Positions 7,662 to 15,238 of a DNA stretch of 32,833 nucleotides are shown in pieces (positions within the stretch are counted from its first letter, which is position 1; each line of letters begins with the position of its first letter). Made by a program: the position numbers and the translations under genes. Source of the DNA: Gammaproteobacteria bacterium (GTDB lineage Bacteria; Pseudomonadota; Gammaproteobacteria; Pseudomonadales; Azotimanducaceae); assembly GCA_003230835.1 (NCBI GenBank), contig QIGT01000483.1, positions 1 to 32,833 of the forward strand. Direction: 5' to 3'. The notes beneath the pieces are model-generated. The model searched no databases. It was given only the letters and a program-made list of their open reading frames with translations, and was not told the DNA's origin.

Positions 7662-9432
7662 GCCTATGCGTTTCCTTATTTCAATCATTTTGCCATGCTT
7701 GCTCATTTTGACAATGAATGGCTGTCAGAGCACCTCTGATCTATCCAATAGGGCAGCAGATATCATCGGCTCCGATCCTGCAGAATTACTCGCCCAAGCA
7801 GATTTAGCGCCAAATTCAACACGTTCCCATACCTTGCGCTTGGCGGCGGCGAATCAATATCGCACGGACCAAGCATGGCAATATGTCTTAGATGCCCTTG
7901 CCCCTTTACGAATCACCAGCTTAACCACACCCCAGGCTGATCAAACTTCCCGCTTGCGGGCTTCGGCCTGGCAAGGTTTGCAGGACTATGGGCTGGCTCA
8001 AGAAGCGCTTGCGGCACTCTCAGAATGGACGACTGTGGACTATTTACTGATCGCAGACCTCTGTAATGCATACAAAAACTATCGCTGCGCGGCAGACGGC
8101 TTGATTCAAGCAGCCCTCATAGCGGGCTTCGGTTCAGCCCAACTCCCTGCAGATATTCATGACCAAGTATGGGCTGCGCTTAGCCTTGCGCAATCAGGTC
8201 CTACAGTATTCAGCCATCGCTATCACCAAGGTTGGTGGTCGTTGCAACAACAACTCCAGGCGGCCCAATCTGTTGCCGTACAAAAAGACCTATGGGCAGA
8301 CTGGCGAGAACGTAACCCGAGCCACCCAGCCAATCTTTCACCCCCGCAAGCGTTACTCAAGCTGGCAGACTATGAAATTCCAAGCGTTGGTCTGATGCTG
8401 CCCCTAACCGGCCCCTATGCAAGCGCGGGCGTAGCCCTACGCGACGGCTTCATTGCCGCTTACCTCGAAGCCCAAGTAGACAAAAGCCCAGTTGTTCGAA
8501 TCCCCGCCGTTCACATCTATGATACCGGCTCAACCGACATTGCCCAACTATGGGAGCGTGTGCTGGTCGATAATGTGGATGTGGTGGTGGGTCCATTGCT
8601 AAAACCCAACGCTGAGCGATTCGCCGCCTTGTCAGAACATTCTACCAAACCGCGACTGCTGCTTAACTATCGTAAAAACGAGACACCAAAACCTCTTCCA
8701 GTAACAAACCATAACCTCTTCCAGCTCGGCATAGCCATTGAAGATGAAGCCCAATCTCTCGCACAACACGTACTGCGTGCAGGTCATGAGCGAGTGCTCA
8801 TCGTGCGAAGTGACGCGAATTGGTCAGTTCGCGCCTCAACCGAGTATCAAAAACATTGGCCATACTTTGCCTCTACTGCGATTTTTGCCGACATTAAAAC
8901 CTTAACCGAAGCTGTCGGGGAGGCTATGCAGGTCAGCAATAGCCAGCAACGACATCGCGAATTAGAAAATTTCCTCGGTAAGAAAGTTGAGTTCCAAGCC
9001 AGAGCCCGCAAAGATTTAGATGCCGTCGTGGCTTTCGTTTCTAACACAGAAGCACGCGCATTAGTTCCCGCTCTGCGCTACCACTATGCAGATAAATTAC
9101 CTGTGTACGCCACCTCGCAAACTGCTCGTGGACAAGTATCATCGGTGCTTAAGGGTTTTAATATCACCGAGCTACCCGTATTCGTTTCTCACCACGCTAG
9201 TTTGGAATCGCTGCGCCGTACCTTTGATTTAGACAACACGCCATTTTCCGAGTTATACGCTTTGGGTTTCGATGCATACACCGTTTCGACTTGGCTACCC
9301 ATTTTACAAGCCCAGTCACAGTTCACCCTAGCTGCCGCCAGCGGCAGGTTATGGCTGCAAGAAAATGGTCGCTTTCGCCGCCAACTAGACCTGGTCCAAC
9401 TGACCGTATCTGGAAGTAACGCGCCAGACTAA
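7660..9432 (+). CDS. lpoA: LpoA, outer-membrane lipoprotein activator of PBP1a
   Basis: Lipoprotein that reaches through the periplasm to stimulate the PBP1a transpeptidase. The N-terminus is a lipoprotein signal with Cys22 (hydrophobic stretch then TMNGC; Met at -3 is unusual but tolerated). Residues about 30-240 are helical and TPR-like. From about 243 the periplasmic-binding-protein-like LppC domain begins with VGLMLPLTGPYASAGVALRDG and runs to the end. At 590 aa it is shorter than E. coli LpoA (678), mainly in the N-terminal half. Starts at 7660 or 7666 are both possible. It heads lpoA-yraN-dolP and diverges from rsmI with no spacer, so its promoter must lie inside rsmI. Confidence 0.93.
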   Translation: MPMRFLISIILPCLLILTMNGCQSTSDLSNRAADIIGSDPAELLAQADLAPNSTRSHTLRLAAANQYRTDQAWQYVLDALAPLRITSLTTPQADQTSRLRASAWQGLQDYGLAQEALAALSEWTTVDYLLIADLCNAYKNYRCAADGLIQAALIAGFGSAQLPADIHDQVWAALSLAQSGPTVFSHRYHQGWWSLQQQLQAAQSVAVQKDLWADWRERNPSHPANLSPPQALLKLADYEIPSVGLMLPLTGPYASAGVALRDGFIAAYLEAQVDKSPVVRIPAVHIYDTGSTDIAQLWERVLVDNVDVVVGPLLKPNAERFAALSEHSTKPRLLLNYRKNETPKPLPVTNHNLFQLGIAIEDEAQSLAQHVLRAGHERVLIVRSDANWSVRASTEYQKHWPYFASTAIFADIKTLTEAVGEAMQVSNSQQRHRELENFLGKKVEFQARARKDLDAVVAFVSNTEARALVPALRYHYADKLPVYATSQTARGQVSSVLKGFNITELPVFVSHHASLESLRRTFDLDNTPFSELYALGFDAYTVSTWLPILQAQSQFTLAAASGRLWLQENGRFRRQLDLVQLTVSGSNAPD

Positions 9433-9441
9433 GGGGCTATC

Positions 9442-9825
9442 TTGGGCAGTCCCACGCAAAATCGCGGCCAACTCATCGAGCAGCTATCACTTGAATTTCT
9501 ACGCCGCAAAGGGCTGACTCTTATCACTCAGAACTATCGCTGTAAGTTGGGCGAAATCGATCTCATCATGCTCGACCATTCCGCAATACAAGGCAATATT
9601 CTAGTCATAGTTGAAGTGCGTTATCGCCACAGTACTCAATTTGGTGGTTCTGCGGCAAGTGTCAATAAGGCCAAACAACACCGCATCATCGGTGCTGCAA
9701 AACACTTCAATAAATGCCAGCCTCGCTACCAACACTTGCCCGCTCGGTTTGATGTTGTCGCTGTGTCTGGGCACACACAAAGTGCAGAATTTCGATGGAT
9801 AAAGTCCGCATTCACATTGACCTAA
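9442..9825 (+). CDS. yraN: YraN family (UPF0102) predicted endonuclease-fold protein
   Basis: Small protein of the UPF0102 family with a PD-(D/E)XK-like nuclease core. GEIDLIM at residues 37-43 and VEVRYR at 57-62 supply the acidic and basic residues (Glu38, Asp40, Glu58, Arg60), followed by FGGSAASVNKAKQHRI and FDVVAV. Its cellular role is not established. The start is TTG at 9442 with a good AAGGGG Shine-Dalgarno five bases upstream, partly inside the lpoA stop; no in-frame ATG would preserve the conserved N-terminus. 127 aa is normal. In E. coli and Pseudomonas diaA follows yraN; here dolP does. Confidence 0.93.
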   Translation: MGSPTQNRGQLIEQLSLEFLRRKGLTLITQNYRCKLGEIDLIMLDHSAIQGNILVIVEVRYRHSTQFGGSAASVNKAKQHRIIGAAKHFNKCQPRYQHLPARFDVVAVSGHTQSAEFRWIKSAFTLT

Positions 9826-9869
9826 CCCAGGCAACTACGGAAACTACGCCCTTCAATCAAACACGGTAA
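9795..9869 (+). other. 24-codon ORF overlapping the yraN 3' end, possible diaA start remnant
   Basis: ATG at 9795 inside yraN opens a 24-residue reading frame beginning MDKVRIHIDLTQATTET and stopping at 9867-9869, five bases before dolP. It sits exactly where diaA would begin, and residues such as R-I...Q-A..T recall the DiaA N-terminus (MD..RI...FQAS..T). The match is short and could be chance. It might instead only couple translation of yraN to dolP, which lacks a clear ribosome-binding site. Confidence 0.25.
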
Positions 9870-9874
9870 ATCAC

Positions 9875-10417
9875 ATGCTTATGACCCGAGTCGCTTTTTT
9901 CATGACCGCCTTGGTTTTTCTTTCTGCATGCAATCTCACCAACGATCCAGGACGCCGCACCCCAGGTGTCGTCATTGACGATACTGTACTGGAAAGATTA
10001 GTTGAGCGCGAAATTCGTGCTTCGGACCAAAACTACAGAGGCTCACATATCGTCATTGTTGCCTACAATGGAATCATATTGATCGTCGGGCAGGTGGCCA
10101 CAGATACGCTACGAGAAAATGCCAGCACGGTGGCGCAAAAATTACGTCGCGTAAGAAAAGTACACAACGAACTCAGTGTCAGCGGTCCCACCTCATTGCT
10201 GGCGCGCTCCAATGATGGCTGGTTAACCACCAAGGTTAAAAGTCGACTGTACGCCACCGGAAATGTCGCTGGAACAAAAATCAAAGTCCAGACAGAGAGT
10301 GGCATAGTCTACTTGATGGGTTTAGTAACGCGATCACATGCCGACAACGCCGTCGCCGCAGCACAAAAGGTTTATGGCGTAGAAAAAATCATTAAGGTAT
10401 TCGAATACTTAGACTAG
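9875..10417 (+). CDS. dolP: DolP (YraP), dual BON-domain outer-membrane lipoprotein
   Basis: Outer-membrane lipoprotein involved in envelope integrity; in E. coli it acts at division sites and binds anionic phospholipid. The signal peptide ends in the lipobox LSAC with Cys19. Two BON domains follow: residues about 40-108 (the IVIVAYNGIILIVGQV core) and about 110-180 (the IKVQTESGIVYLMGLV core). 180 aa is slightly shorter than E. coli (191). ATG at 9875 or 9881 could be the start; neither has a strong Shine-Dalgarno. It is the last gene of lpoA-yraN-dolP and converges on sspB. Confidence 0.93.
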   Translation: MLMTRVAFFMTALVFLSACNLTNDPGRRTPGVVIDDTVLERLVEREIRASDQNYRGSHIVIVAYNGIILIVGQVATDTLRENASTVAQKLRRVRKVHNELSVSGPTSLLARSNDGWLTTKVKSRLYATGNVAGTKIKVQTESGIVYLMGLVTRSHADNAVAAAQKVYGVEKIIKVFEYLD

Positions 10418-10447
10418 GCAGCTTCTGACTAGTCGGCCCTGATTAAA

Positions 10448-10480
10448 GTCTAGCGAAGGGTTTTTTAGGGCGAACTAGAC
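10448..10480. repeat. Inverted repeat GTCTAG/CTAGAC between convergent dolP and sspB
   Basis: GTCTAG (10448-10453) and CTAGAC (10475-10480) flank a segment with a T6 run at 10461-10466. The right arm overlaps the sspB stop codon. It lies in the only gap between convergent genes here, so a termination role is possible, but the T tract is in the loop rather than after the stem, so this is not a standard intrinsic terminator. Confidence 0.35.
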
Positions 10481-10891
10481 TAGACGCAGCGTTGGCTTAT
10501 TAGGATCGGGGTCGGAGCTCAGCACAGCTTCTACTGGGGTGGGTTTTTGTTCAACATCTGACGATCCCTGCGCTGCCGCTGAAAGCCCTTCAGGAAACAC
10601 CATCCCGGCACCAGTATCCTTACAGTAAATCGCTTTGACACTCTCTATTGGCAACACCAATTCGAAGGTCAGCCCATCGAAACGGCTACTGCACATGACA
10701 AATTCATCTCCTAGAACCAAATCACGCACAGCGTTAGGGCCCAGATTGAGGACAATTTGTCCGTCTTCAATATGCTTCTGGGGAACTTGCACCCCAGATA
10801 TTGATGCATCGACCAACACATACGGCACTTCGTCGCAGTCGAGTACCCATTGATACAACGCCCTTAATAAGTAAGGACGTTGCGACTTCAT
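10475..10891 (-). CDS. sspB: SspB, ClpXP specificity adaptor for ssrA-tagged proteins
   Basis: Adaptor that delivers ssrA-tagged peptides and other substrates such as RseA to ClpXP. The folded domain (residues 1 to about 105) starts with RPYLLRALYQWVLD and includes VLNLGPNAVRDL and the Phe-rich strand around RFDGLTFEL. A flexible acidic/Pro linker leads to the C-terminal PTLRLV, the short ClpX-docking peptide. 138 aa. The ATG overlaps the sspA stop by four bases, the standard sspAB operon. The adaptor's link to RseA turnover is notable because degS, which starts RseA cleavage, is 5.6 kb away. Confidence 0.96.
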   Translation of the reverse strand: MKSQRPYLLRALYQWVLDCDEVPYVLVDASISGVQVPQKHIEDGQIVLNLGPNAVRDLVLGDEFVMCSSRFDGLTFELVLPIESVKAIYCKDTGAGMVFPEGLSAAAQGSSDVEQKPTPVEAVLSSDPDPNKPTLRLV

Positions 10892-11520
10892 TCCTGCATC
10901 TCTATTTCAGTTTCAGTCAAGCTTGCCCGAAAGGCTTCTCGCTCAAACATGGTTTGCATGTATTTGTGTAGTGGTCGGGTAGATTTTTCTGGCAACGTGA
11001 TGTCGACTTCTTTTAATCGCCACAGTATTGGCGCCACACAACAGTCAACCAAGGAGAATTCTTCGTTCATAAAAAATGGCTTTTCACCAAATATCGGCGC
11101 TATCGCAATGATACTTTCTCGCAGTTCCTTGCGCGCCTTGGTCAAGGCTGTTTCCCGACCCTTACCTGCCATGAGCAAATCAAGCTTGGCACTCCACTCT
11201 TTCTCAACCCGGGTGATCCACAGTCGCGACAGCGCACGCTGAACGGGATAAACCGGAAGTAGGGGTGGATGGGGAAAGCGCTCATCAAGATACTCCATGA
11301 TGACGTTAGCCTCGTACAACACCAACTCTCTATCCAACAGCGTAGGCAAAGAATTGTAGGGATTAATTTCTGACAAATCTTCAGGTTTCTTACCTGGCTC
11401 GACATCGACTATTTCTACCGTGACCCCTTTTTCCGCCAGTACCATTCTGACCCGATGGGAGTAATGATCTCGTCCGTCTGAAAATAGGGTCATAGATGAT
11501 CGTTTGGTCACAATGCTCAT
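10888..11520 (-). CDS. sspA: SspA, stringent starvation protein A
   Basis: RNA-polymerase-associated protein with a glutathione-transferase fold but no GST activity; in E. coli and relatives it supports acid and stationary-phase survival. The thioredoxin-like N-terminal domain (MTLFSDGRDHYSHRVRMVLAEKG, residues 10-32, and NPYNSLPTLLDRELVLYEA near 53) is followed by a helical domain. The ATG at 11520 has GAGG nine bases upstream; Met10 is an alternative. 210 aa. It shares an operon with sspB and lies downstream of petABC, separated by 83 bp with competing hairpins. Confidence 0.95.
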   Translation of the reverse strand: MSIVTKRSSMTLFSDGRDHYSHRVRMVLAEKGVTVEIVDVEPGKKPEDLSEINPYNSLPTLLDRELVLYEANVIMEYLDERFPHPPLLPVYPVQRALSRLWITRVEKEWSAKLDLLMAGKGRETALTKARKELRESIIAIAPIFGEKPFFMNEEFSLVDCCVAPILWRLKEVDITLPEKSTRPLHKYMQTMFEREAFRASLTETEIEMQE

Positions 11521-11539
11521 AGTAGCAATCCTCGAGAGT

Positions 11540-11578
11540 CAGCCCTCGCAACTGGAGGGCATAAGATTAAGCGGGCTG
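11540..11578. promoter_or_regulatory. Overlapping, mutually exclusive hairpins upstream of sspA
   Basis: GCCCTC (11542-11547) pairs with GAGGGC (11555-11560), and CAGCCC (11540-11545) can instead pair with GGGCTG (11573-11578). The two helices share bases, so only one can form. They lie between petC and sspA, close to the sspA ribosome-binding site. There is no T tract, so a simple terminator is unlikely. Confidence 0.35.
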
Positions 11579-11603
11579 AAAGTGGTTTAGTGTCTGCAAG
11601 ACG

Positions 11604-12326
11604 CTAATGAATGTCCTTCCAATATTCCCGATTCAAAAGATAGGTAAAGCACCCTAAAATTACCAGGAACAACAATACGAAAATGCCGATTCGATGCCGT
11701 TCTAAACGACTCGGATCACCAACGTAGTAGAGAAAATTGGCAAGATCATACGCAGCGGTATCGAATTGCGCAGCAGAATACAGACCCGAATCCTCTTCCA
11801 GAATAAGGTCGCTACAGTGCTCTTGCGAACCACACGGGCTATGTTGAATACCTTGGAGTTGCACCAGCACGTTTGGCATCCCCACATTAGGGAAGACTTT
11901 ATTATTTACCCCAAATGGCCGGGACTCATCCACATAAAAGGTTTTCAGATAGTTGTAAACGTACTGCGCACTCTTGGCTCGAGTGATCAATGTCAAATCT
12001 GGTGGTGCAGCACCGAACCAATTTTTAGCTTTTTCCTCAGCCATAGCCGTGGTCATGAGTTCACCGATCTTCTGTCCCGTGAACACTAAATTCTCGAGCG
12101 CAATGTCGTGGGGAATACCCAGGTAGTCTACGGTTTGTTCGTAGCGTTGATATTCCAAGCTATGGCAGCCAATGCAATAGTTCATGTACAAGCGCATACC
12201 ATTTTGCAGGGATGGAAGGTTCTCCAAATCGCCCGCAAAAGGTTCCATCTCGTAGGTAACTTCCGCAGCACTAATCCACGTAAGACTGGGTAAAAGCAAT
12301 AATGTAGCCAACAATATTTTTTTCAT
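11604..12326 (-). CDS. petC: Cytochrome c1 subunit of the bc1 complex
   Basis: Haem c subunit of ubiquinol:cytochrome c reductase, passing electrons from the Rieske protein to a soluble cytochrome c. A signal peptide (residues 1 to about 20) precedes the haem motif CIGCH at 51-55; NVGMPNVL near 148 supplies the methionine ligand. A Cys pair (SPCGSQEHC) in a loop may form a disulfide. One C-terminal membrane anchor (about 213-231) ends in NREYWKDIH. I chose the ATG at 12326, which overlaps the petB TGA (TGATG), rather than the TTG one codon upstream; 240 aa. Confidence 0.97.
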   Translation of the reverse strand: MKKILLATLLLLPSLTWISAAEVTYEMEPFAGDLENLPSLQNGMRLYMNYCIGCHSLEYQRYEQTVDYLGIPHDIALENLVFTGQKIGELMTTAMAEEKAKNWFGAAPPDLTLITRAKSAQYVYNYLKTFYVDESRPFGVNNKVFPNVGMPNVLVQLQGIQHSPCGSQEHCSDLILEEDSGLYSAAQFDTAAYDLANFLYYVGDPSRLERHRIGIFVLLFLVILGCFTYLLNREYWKDIH

Positions 12327-13594
12327 CAAAACGTTACCCGCTCAGGTTCTGGCTTCGTCTTCTCAATTCGCGTGTACCAGGGCATTAACACAAAATAGGC
12401 AAAATAGAGCACGGTACAGATTTGCGCGACCGCTGTTCTTGCTTCCGTTGGACCCTTAGTACCCAAGTAACCCAAGATAAAGAAGCTCACAACGAAGATC
12501 CCTAACATGCTTTTCGACCACATCCCCTTATAGCGAATCGACTTAACCGGGCTGCGGTCAAGCCAAGGTAAAGCCGCCGGGATGATAATGGCACCCGCCA
12601 TGACGACGAGACCCCAGAATTTCGCTGTCATGCCAAACAAGGGAAATGTTGAAGCCCGCAACATCGAATAAAAGGGGGTGTAGTACCACACCGGCACAAT
12701 AAGGTCTGGCGTCGCCAGCGGGTCTGCAGGAATAAAGTTCGGTTTTTCTATGAAATAGCCGCCCATTTCAGGTGCAAAAAATACCGCCGCTAAAAACACG
12801 ATGAAGAACAACACCATCGCATGGATATCATGCACAGTATAATAAGGGTGGAAGGGAATGCCATCCAACGGAATTCCGTCTGGCCCTTTGTTTTTCTTGA
12901 TCTCGATACCATCTGGGTTATTCGATCCCACATGATGTAATGCAACCAGGTGAACAAAGACCAATATAACCAATACCAATGGCAGCGCCACAACGTGTAA
13001 CGCAAAGAATCTGTTCAGCGTCACACCAGACATAAGGAAGTCGCCCCGCACCCATTCCATGAGATCAGGCCCCACCACTGGAATCGCCCCGGCTAATGAA
13101 ACAATCACCTGGGCACCCCAATAGGACATGTTGCCCCAAGGCAGCAGATAGCCAAAGAAACCTTCAGCCATCATGGCAATGAAGATCGCCATACCAATTA
13201 ACCACAGTAATTCACGCGGTCCACGATACGAGCCATACAGCAGGGCTCTATACATGTGTAAGTAGACTACGATAAAGAAGAACGATGCACCGGTAGAATG
13301 CAGATAACGTATCAACCAGCCATATTCCACGTCACGCATAATGTATTCGACAGATGCGAACGCCTCTTCACCACTGGGCGTATAACTCATCGTGAGCCAA
13401 ATACCCGTTACAAGCTGGTTGACCAGCATGACGATGGCAAGAACACCAAAGTAGTACCAGAAATTGAAATTCTTCGGCGCGTAGTACTTCGACATATGGT
13501 ATTCGAATGTTTCCGTGGCTGGAAAGCGCTCATCTATCCAGCTCATGAAACCTTTCGATACGTCCACTTTGCCTGGGGAATTAGTCGGTTCCAT
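12326..13594 (-). CDS. petB: Cytochrome b subunit of the bc1 complex
   Basis: Membrane subunit holding haems bL and bH and the quinol sites. Haem ligands are visible as His99/His113 and His200/His215; the 15-residue step in the second pair is, from memory, usual in beta- and gammaproteobacteria. The Qo motif reads PVWY (in IVPVWYYTPFYSMLRAS, near residue 310) rather than mitochondrial-type PEWY, also recalled as common in these groups. Glycines and LLPWGNMSYWGAQV near 150 mark the Qo region. About eight membrane segments, 422 aa. The ATG overlaps the petA stop (TAATG). Confidence 0.98.
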   Translation of the reverse strand: MEPTNSPGKVDVSKGFMSWIDERFPATETFEYHMSKYYAPKNFNFWYYFGVLAIVMLVNQLVTGIWLTMSYTPSGEEAFASVEYIMRDVEYGWLIRYLHSTGASFFFIVVYLHMYRALLYGSYRGPRELLWLIGMAIFIAMMAEGFFGYLLPWGNMSYWGAQVIVSLAGAIPVVGPDLMEWVRGDFLMSGVTLNRFFALHVVALPLVLVILVFVHLVALHHVGSNNPDGIEIKKNKGPDGIPLDGIPFHPYYTVHDIHAMVLFFIVFLAAVFFAPEMGGYFIEKPNFIPADPLATPDLIVPVWYYTPFYSMLRASTFPLFGMTAKFWGLVVMAGAIIIPAALPWLDRSPVKSIRYKGMWSKSMLGIFVVSFFILGYLGTKGPTEARTAVAQICTVLYFAYFVLMPWYTRIEKTKPEPERVTF

Positions 13595-14220
13595 TAGGCA
13601 GTTCCTTCTTCGCCGATAACAATCACTGTATCTGTCACATATCGATGAGGCGGTACCTCAAGGTTTGTTGGCGCGGGCATTCTGGCAATCACTCTGCCAG
13701 CAAAGTCAAAGCGAGAGCCGTGACAAGGACAGAAAAAACCACCCTGACCGGTACTCTCAAAATTGTCTGTGGTAACAAATTTAGGCGAGCACCCTAAATG
13801 AGTGCAAATACCTAGATAAATTCCAATTTCTGGTCGTCGAGATCTAGTGGCATTTTGCGCGTAGGCTGGCTGTTGCTCGATAACTTCGGAATTGGGGTCT
13901 GCGAGATCGAGAGTATTTGCCTCCAGCGCAGATATAGAATCGGCACTGCGATATACAACAAAGACCGGCTTGCCGCGCCAACCCTGTATTGGGCTGAGCA
14001 ATTCACCTGGTCTTAATTTGCTGAAATCGATGGTAACTGGCGCACCCAATGCTTTTGCCTTAGCACTTGGATTCCAGAACTTAACGAAAGGCACCGCTGC
14101 ACCGACTACACCAACACCTGCCACAGCAGATGTGGCACAAATCAAGAAGTAGCGTCGATTCGTATTAACGCTATTTTGATCATCGGCTGCGGGGGCTTCA
14201 TGACTTGCATCGCTGCTCAA
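13594..14220 (-). CDS. petA: Rieske iron-sulfur subunit of the bc1 complex
   Basis: Carries the 2Fe-2S cluster that takes the first electron from quinol. Cluster ligands are in CTHLGC (139-144) and CPCHGS (164-169): Cys139, His141, Cys164 and His167, with Cys144/Cys166 as the likely disulfide. The N-terminal NRRYFLIC followed by a hydrophobic segment (about 26-46) is an uncleaved twin-arginine-type anchor. The only start matching the family is TTG at 14220, eight bases after GGGAG. Between them an ATG-CCT-TGA mini-ORF ends on the TTG. It is the first gene of petABC, 208 aa. Confidence 0.96.
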   Translation of the reverse strand: MSSDASHEAPAADDQNSVNTNRRYFLICATSAVAGVGVVGAAVPFVKFWNPSAKAKALGAPVTIDFSKLRPGELLSPIQGWRGKPVFVVYRSADSISALEANTLDLADPNSEVIEQQPAYAQNATRSRRPEIGIYLGICTHLGCSPKFVTTDNFESTGQGGFFCPCHGSRFDFAGRVIARMPAPTNLEVPPHRYVTDTVIVIGEEGTA

Positions 14221-14333
14221 GGCATCGTGCTCCCAATAGTTTAACTTATGGCTTGTAAACCGCGCGCGAGTTTATCACAACGCAGACTGTTTCCGCGATT
14301 TCAAACGCGCTAATTGGCTTGTTTGTTCCCAAA

Positions 14334-14723
14334 TTACCGTTTGGAGAACTGTGGACGCTTGCGCGCTTTACGCAAGCCAACTTTCTTGCGCTCCACTTCA
14401 CGCGCATCACGCGTGAGAAATCCGGCCGCTCGCATTGGAGCGCGTAGATTTTCATCATATTCTACCAATGCTCGCGCAATACCATGACGAATCGCACCCG
14501 CTTGACCTGAATTTCCACCACCTTTTACGGTAATTTTTAAATCAAGCTTCGACGTGAGCTCAGCAACCTCCAAAGGTTGTCGGACTACCATGCGCGATGT
14601 TTCACGACCAAAAAATTCGTCCAGAGACTGCTTATTCACAGTGATCTGACCGGATCCGCTGGCTAGGAAAACACGCGCGGCTGAGGTCTTGCGGCGACCC
14701 GTTCCATAACTATAGTCGGTCAT
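14334..14723 (-). CDS. rpsI: 30S ribosomal protein S9
   Basis: Small-subunit protein whose C-terminal tail reaches the P-site tRNA. The family start [52 protein letters not shown] and the basic end [16 protein letters not shown] are all present, finishing with the conserved Ser-Lys-Arg. 129 aa, normal. The ATG overlaps the rplM stop by four bases, so S9 is co-translated with L13. The 113-bp gap to petA contains no gene; a pet promoter may lie there but I could not assign one. Confidence 0.99.
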   Translation of the reverse strand: MTDYSYGTGRRKTSAARVFLASGSGQITVNKQSLDEFFGRETSRMVVRQPLEVAELTSKLDLKITVKGGGNSGQAGAIRHGIARALVEYDENLRAPMRAAGFLTRDAREVERKKVGLRKARKRPQFSKR

Positions 14724-15154
14724 GCGTTAATCTCCAGGATGGTCGGTTGCTGGGCAGCATGAGGGTGTTGCGCACCCGCATAGACTTTCAGTTTTCTAAA
14801 CATGGCGCGGCCGAGTGGATTGCGTGGCAACATACCTTTCACAGCTTTTTCTATGATGCGCTCAGGGTGAGTTTCACGCATGGCTGCAACACTGGTGCCC
14901 TTAATGCCACCCGGATAGCCACTGTGCCGCCAATAAATTTTGTCGGTTTCTTTTTTACCGGTAACGCGGACCTTTTCGGCATTAACAACAATTATAAAAT
15001 CGCCGGTATCCACATGCGGAGTATACTCTGGCTTATGCTTCCCACGCAGACGATGCGCTATTTCCGTCGCTATTCGTCCGAGTGTTTTACTCTCTGCATC
15101 AACCACCCACCATGTCCTTTCGACATCTTGGTCACGCATGCTTACTGTTTTCAT
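14720..15154 (-). CDS. rplM: 50S ribosomal protein L13
   Basis: Early-assembly large-subunit protein. [20 protein letters not shown] near residue 14, [19 protein letters not shown] near 36, [14 protein letters not shown] near 74 and [19 protein letters not shown] near 98 identify it. 144 aa against 142 in E. coli. The ATG has a good AGAGG Shine-Dalgarno. It is the first gene of rplM-rpsI with its own promoter and a leader of about 77 nt. L13 is known to repress this operon in E. coli, so the structured leader here is a candidate target. Confidence 0.99.
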   Translation of the reverse strand: MKTVSMRDQDVERTWWVVDAESKTLGRIATEIAHRLRGKHKPEYTPHVDTGDFIIVVNAEKVRVTGKKETDKIYWRHSGYPGGIKGTSVAAMRETHPERIIEKAVKGMLPRNPLGRAMFRKLKVYAGAQHPHAAQQPTILEINA

Positions 15155-15177
15155 TCTGTGCCTCTAGCTTCTTTTTT

Positions 15178-15207
15178 AACCATTTGTGCGCGAACCATTT
15201 GTGCGCG
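15178..15207 (-). repeat. Perfect 15-bp tandem duplication in the rplM leader
   Basis: The 15-mer AACCATTTGTGCGCG occurs twice in direct succession (15178-15192 and 15193-15207, plus strand). It lies 24 bp upstream of the rplM start codon and contributes both arms of the hairpin described separately. Confidence 0.95.
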
Positions 15208-15213
15208 CACAAA
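15183..15213 (-). promoter_or_regulatory. Strong hairpin in the rplM mRNA leader
   Basis: In the mRNA UUUGUGCGCG (complement of 15204-15213) pairs perfectly with CGCGCACAAA (complement of 15183-15192), a 10-bp stem around an 11-nt loop. A competing perfect 16-bp palindrome covers 15198-15213. A smaller CCCA/UGGG hairpin lies just upstream (about 15219-15231). The stem ends about 29 nt before the start codon and is not followed by a U tract, so it looks like a translational control element rather than a terminator; the link to L13 is inferred. Confidence 0.6.
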
Positions 15214-15238
15214 AGTCCCCCCATTTTTGGGAGCGCGA

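Noticed and set aside
12660-12700. PVWY in place of PEWY in cytochrome b, and 15-residue spacing of the second haem His pair
   Set aside because: Both are, from memory, regular features of beta- and gammaproteobacterial cytochrome b rather than novelties.
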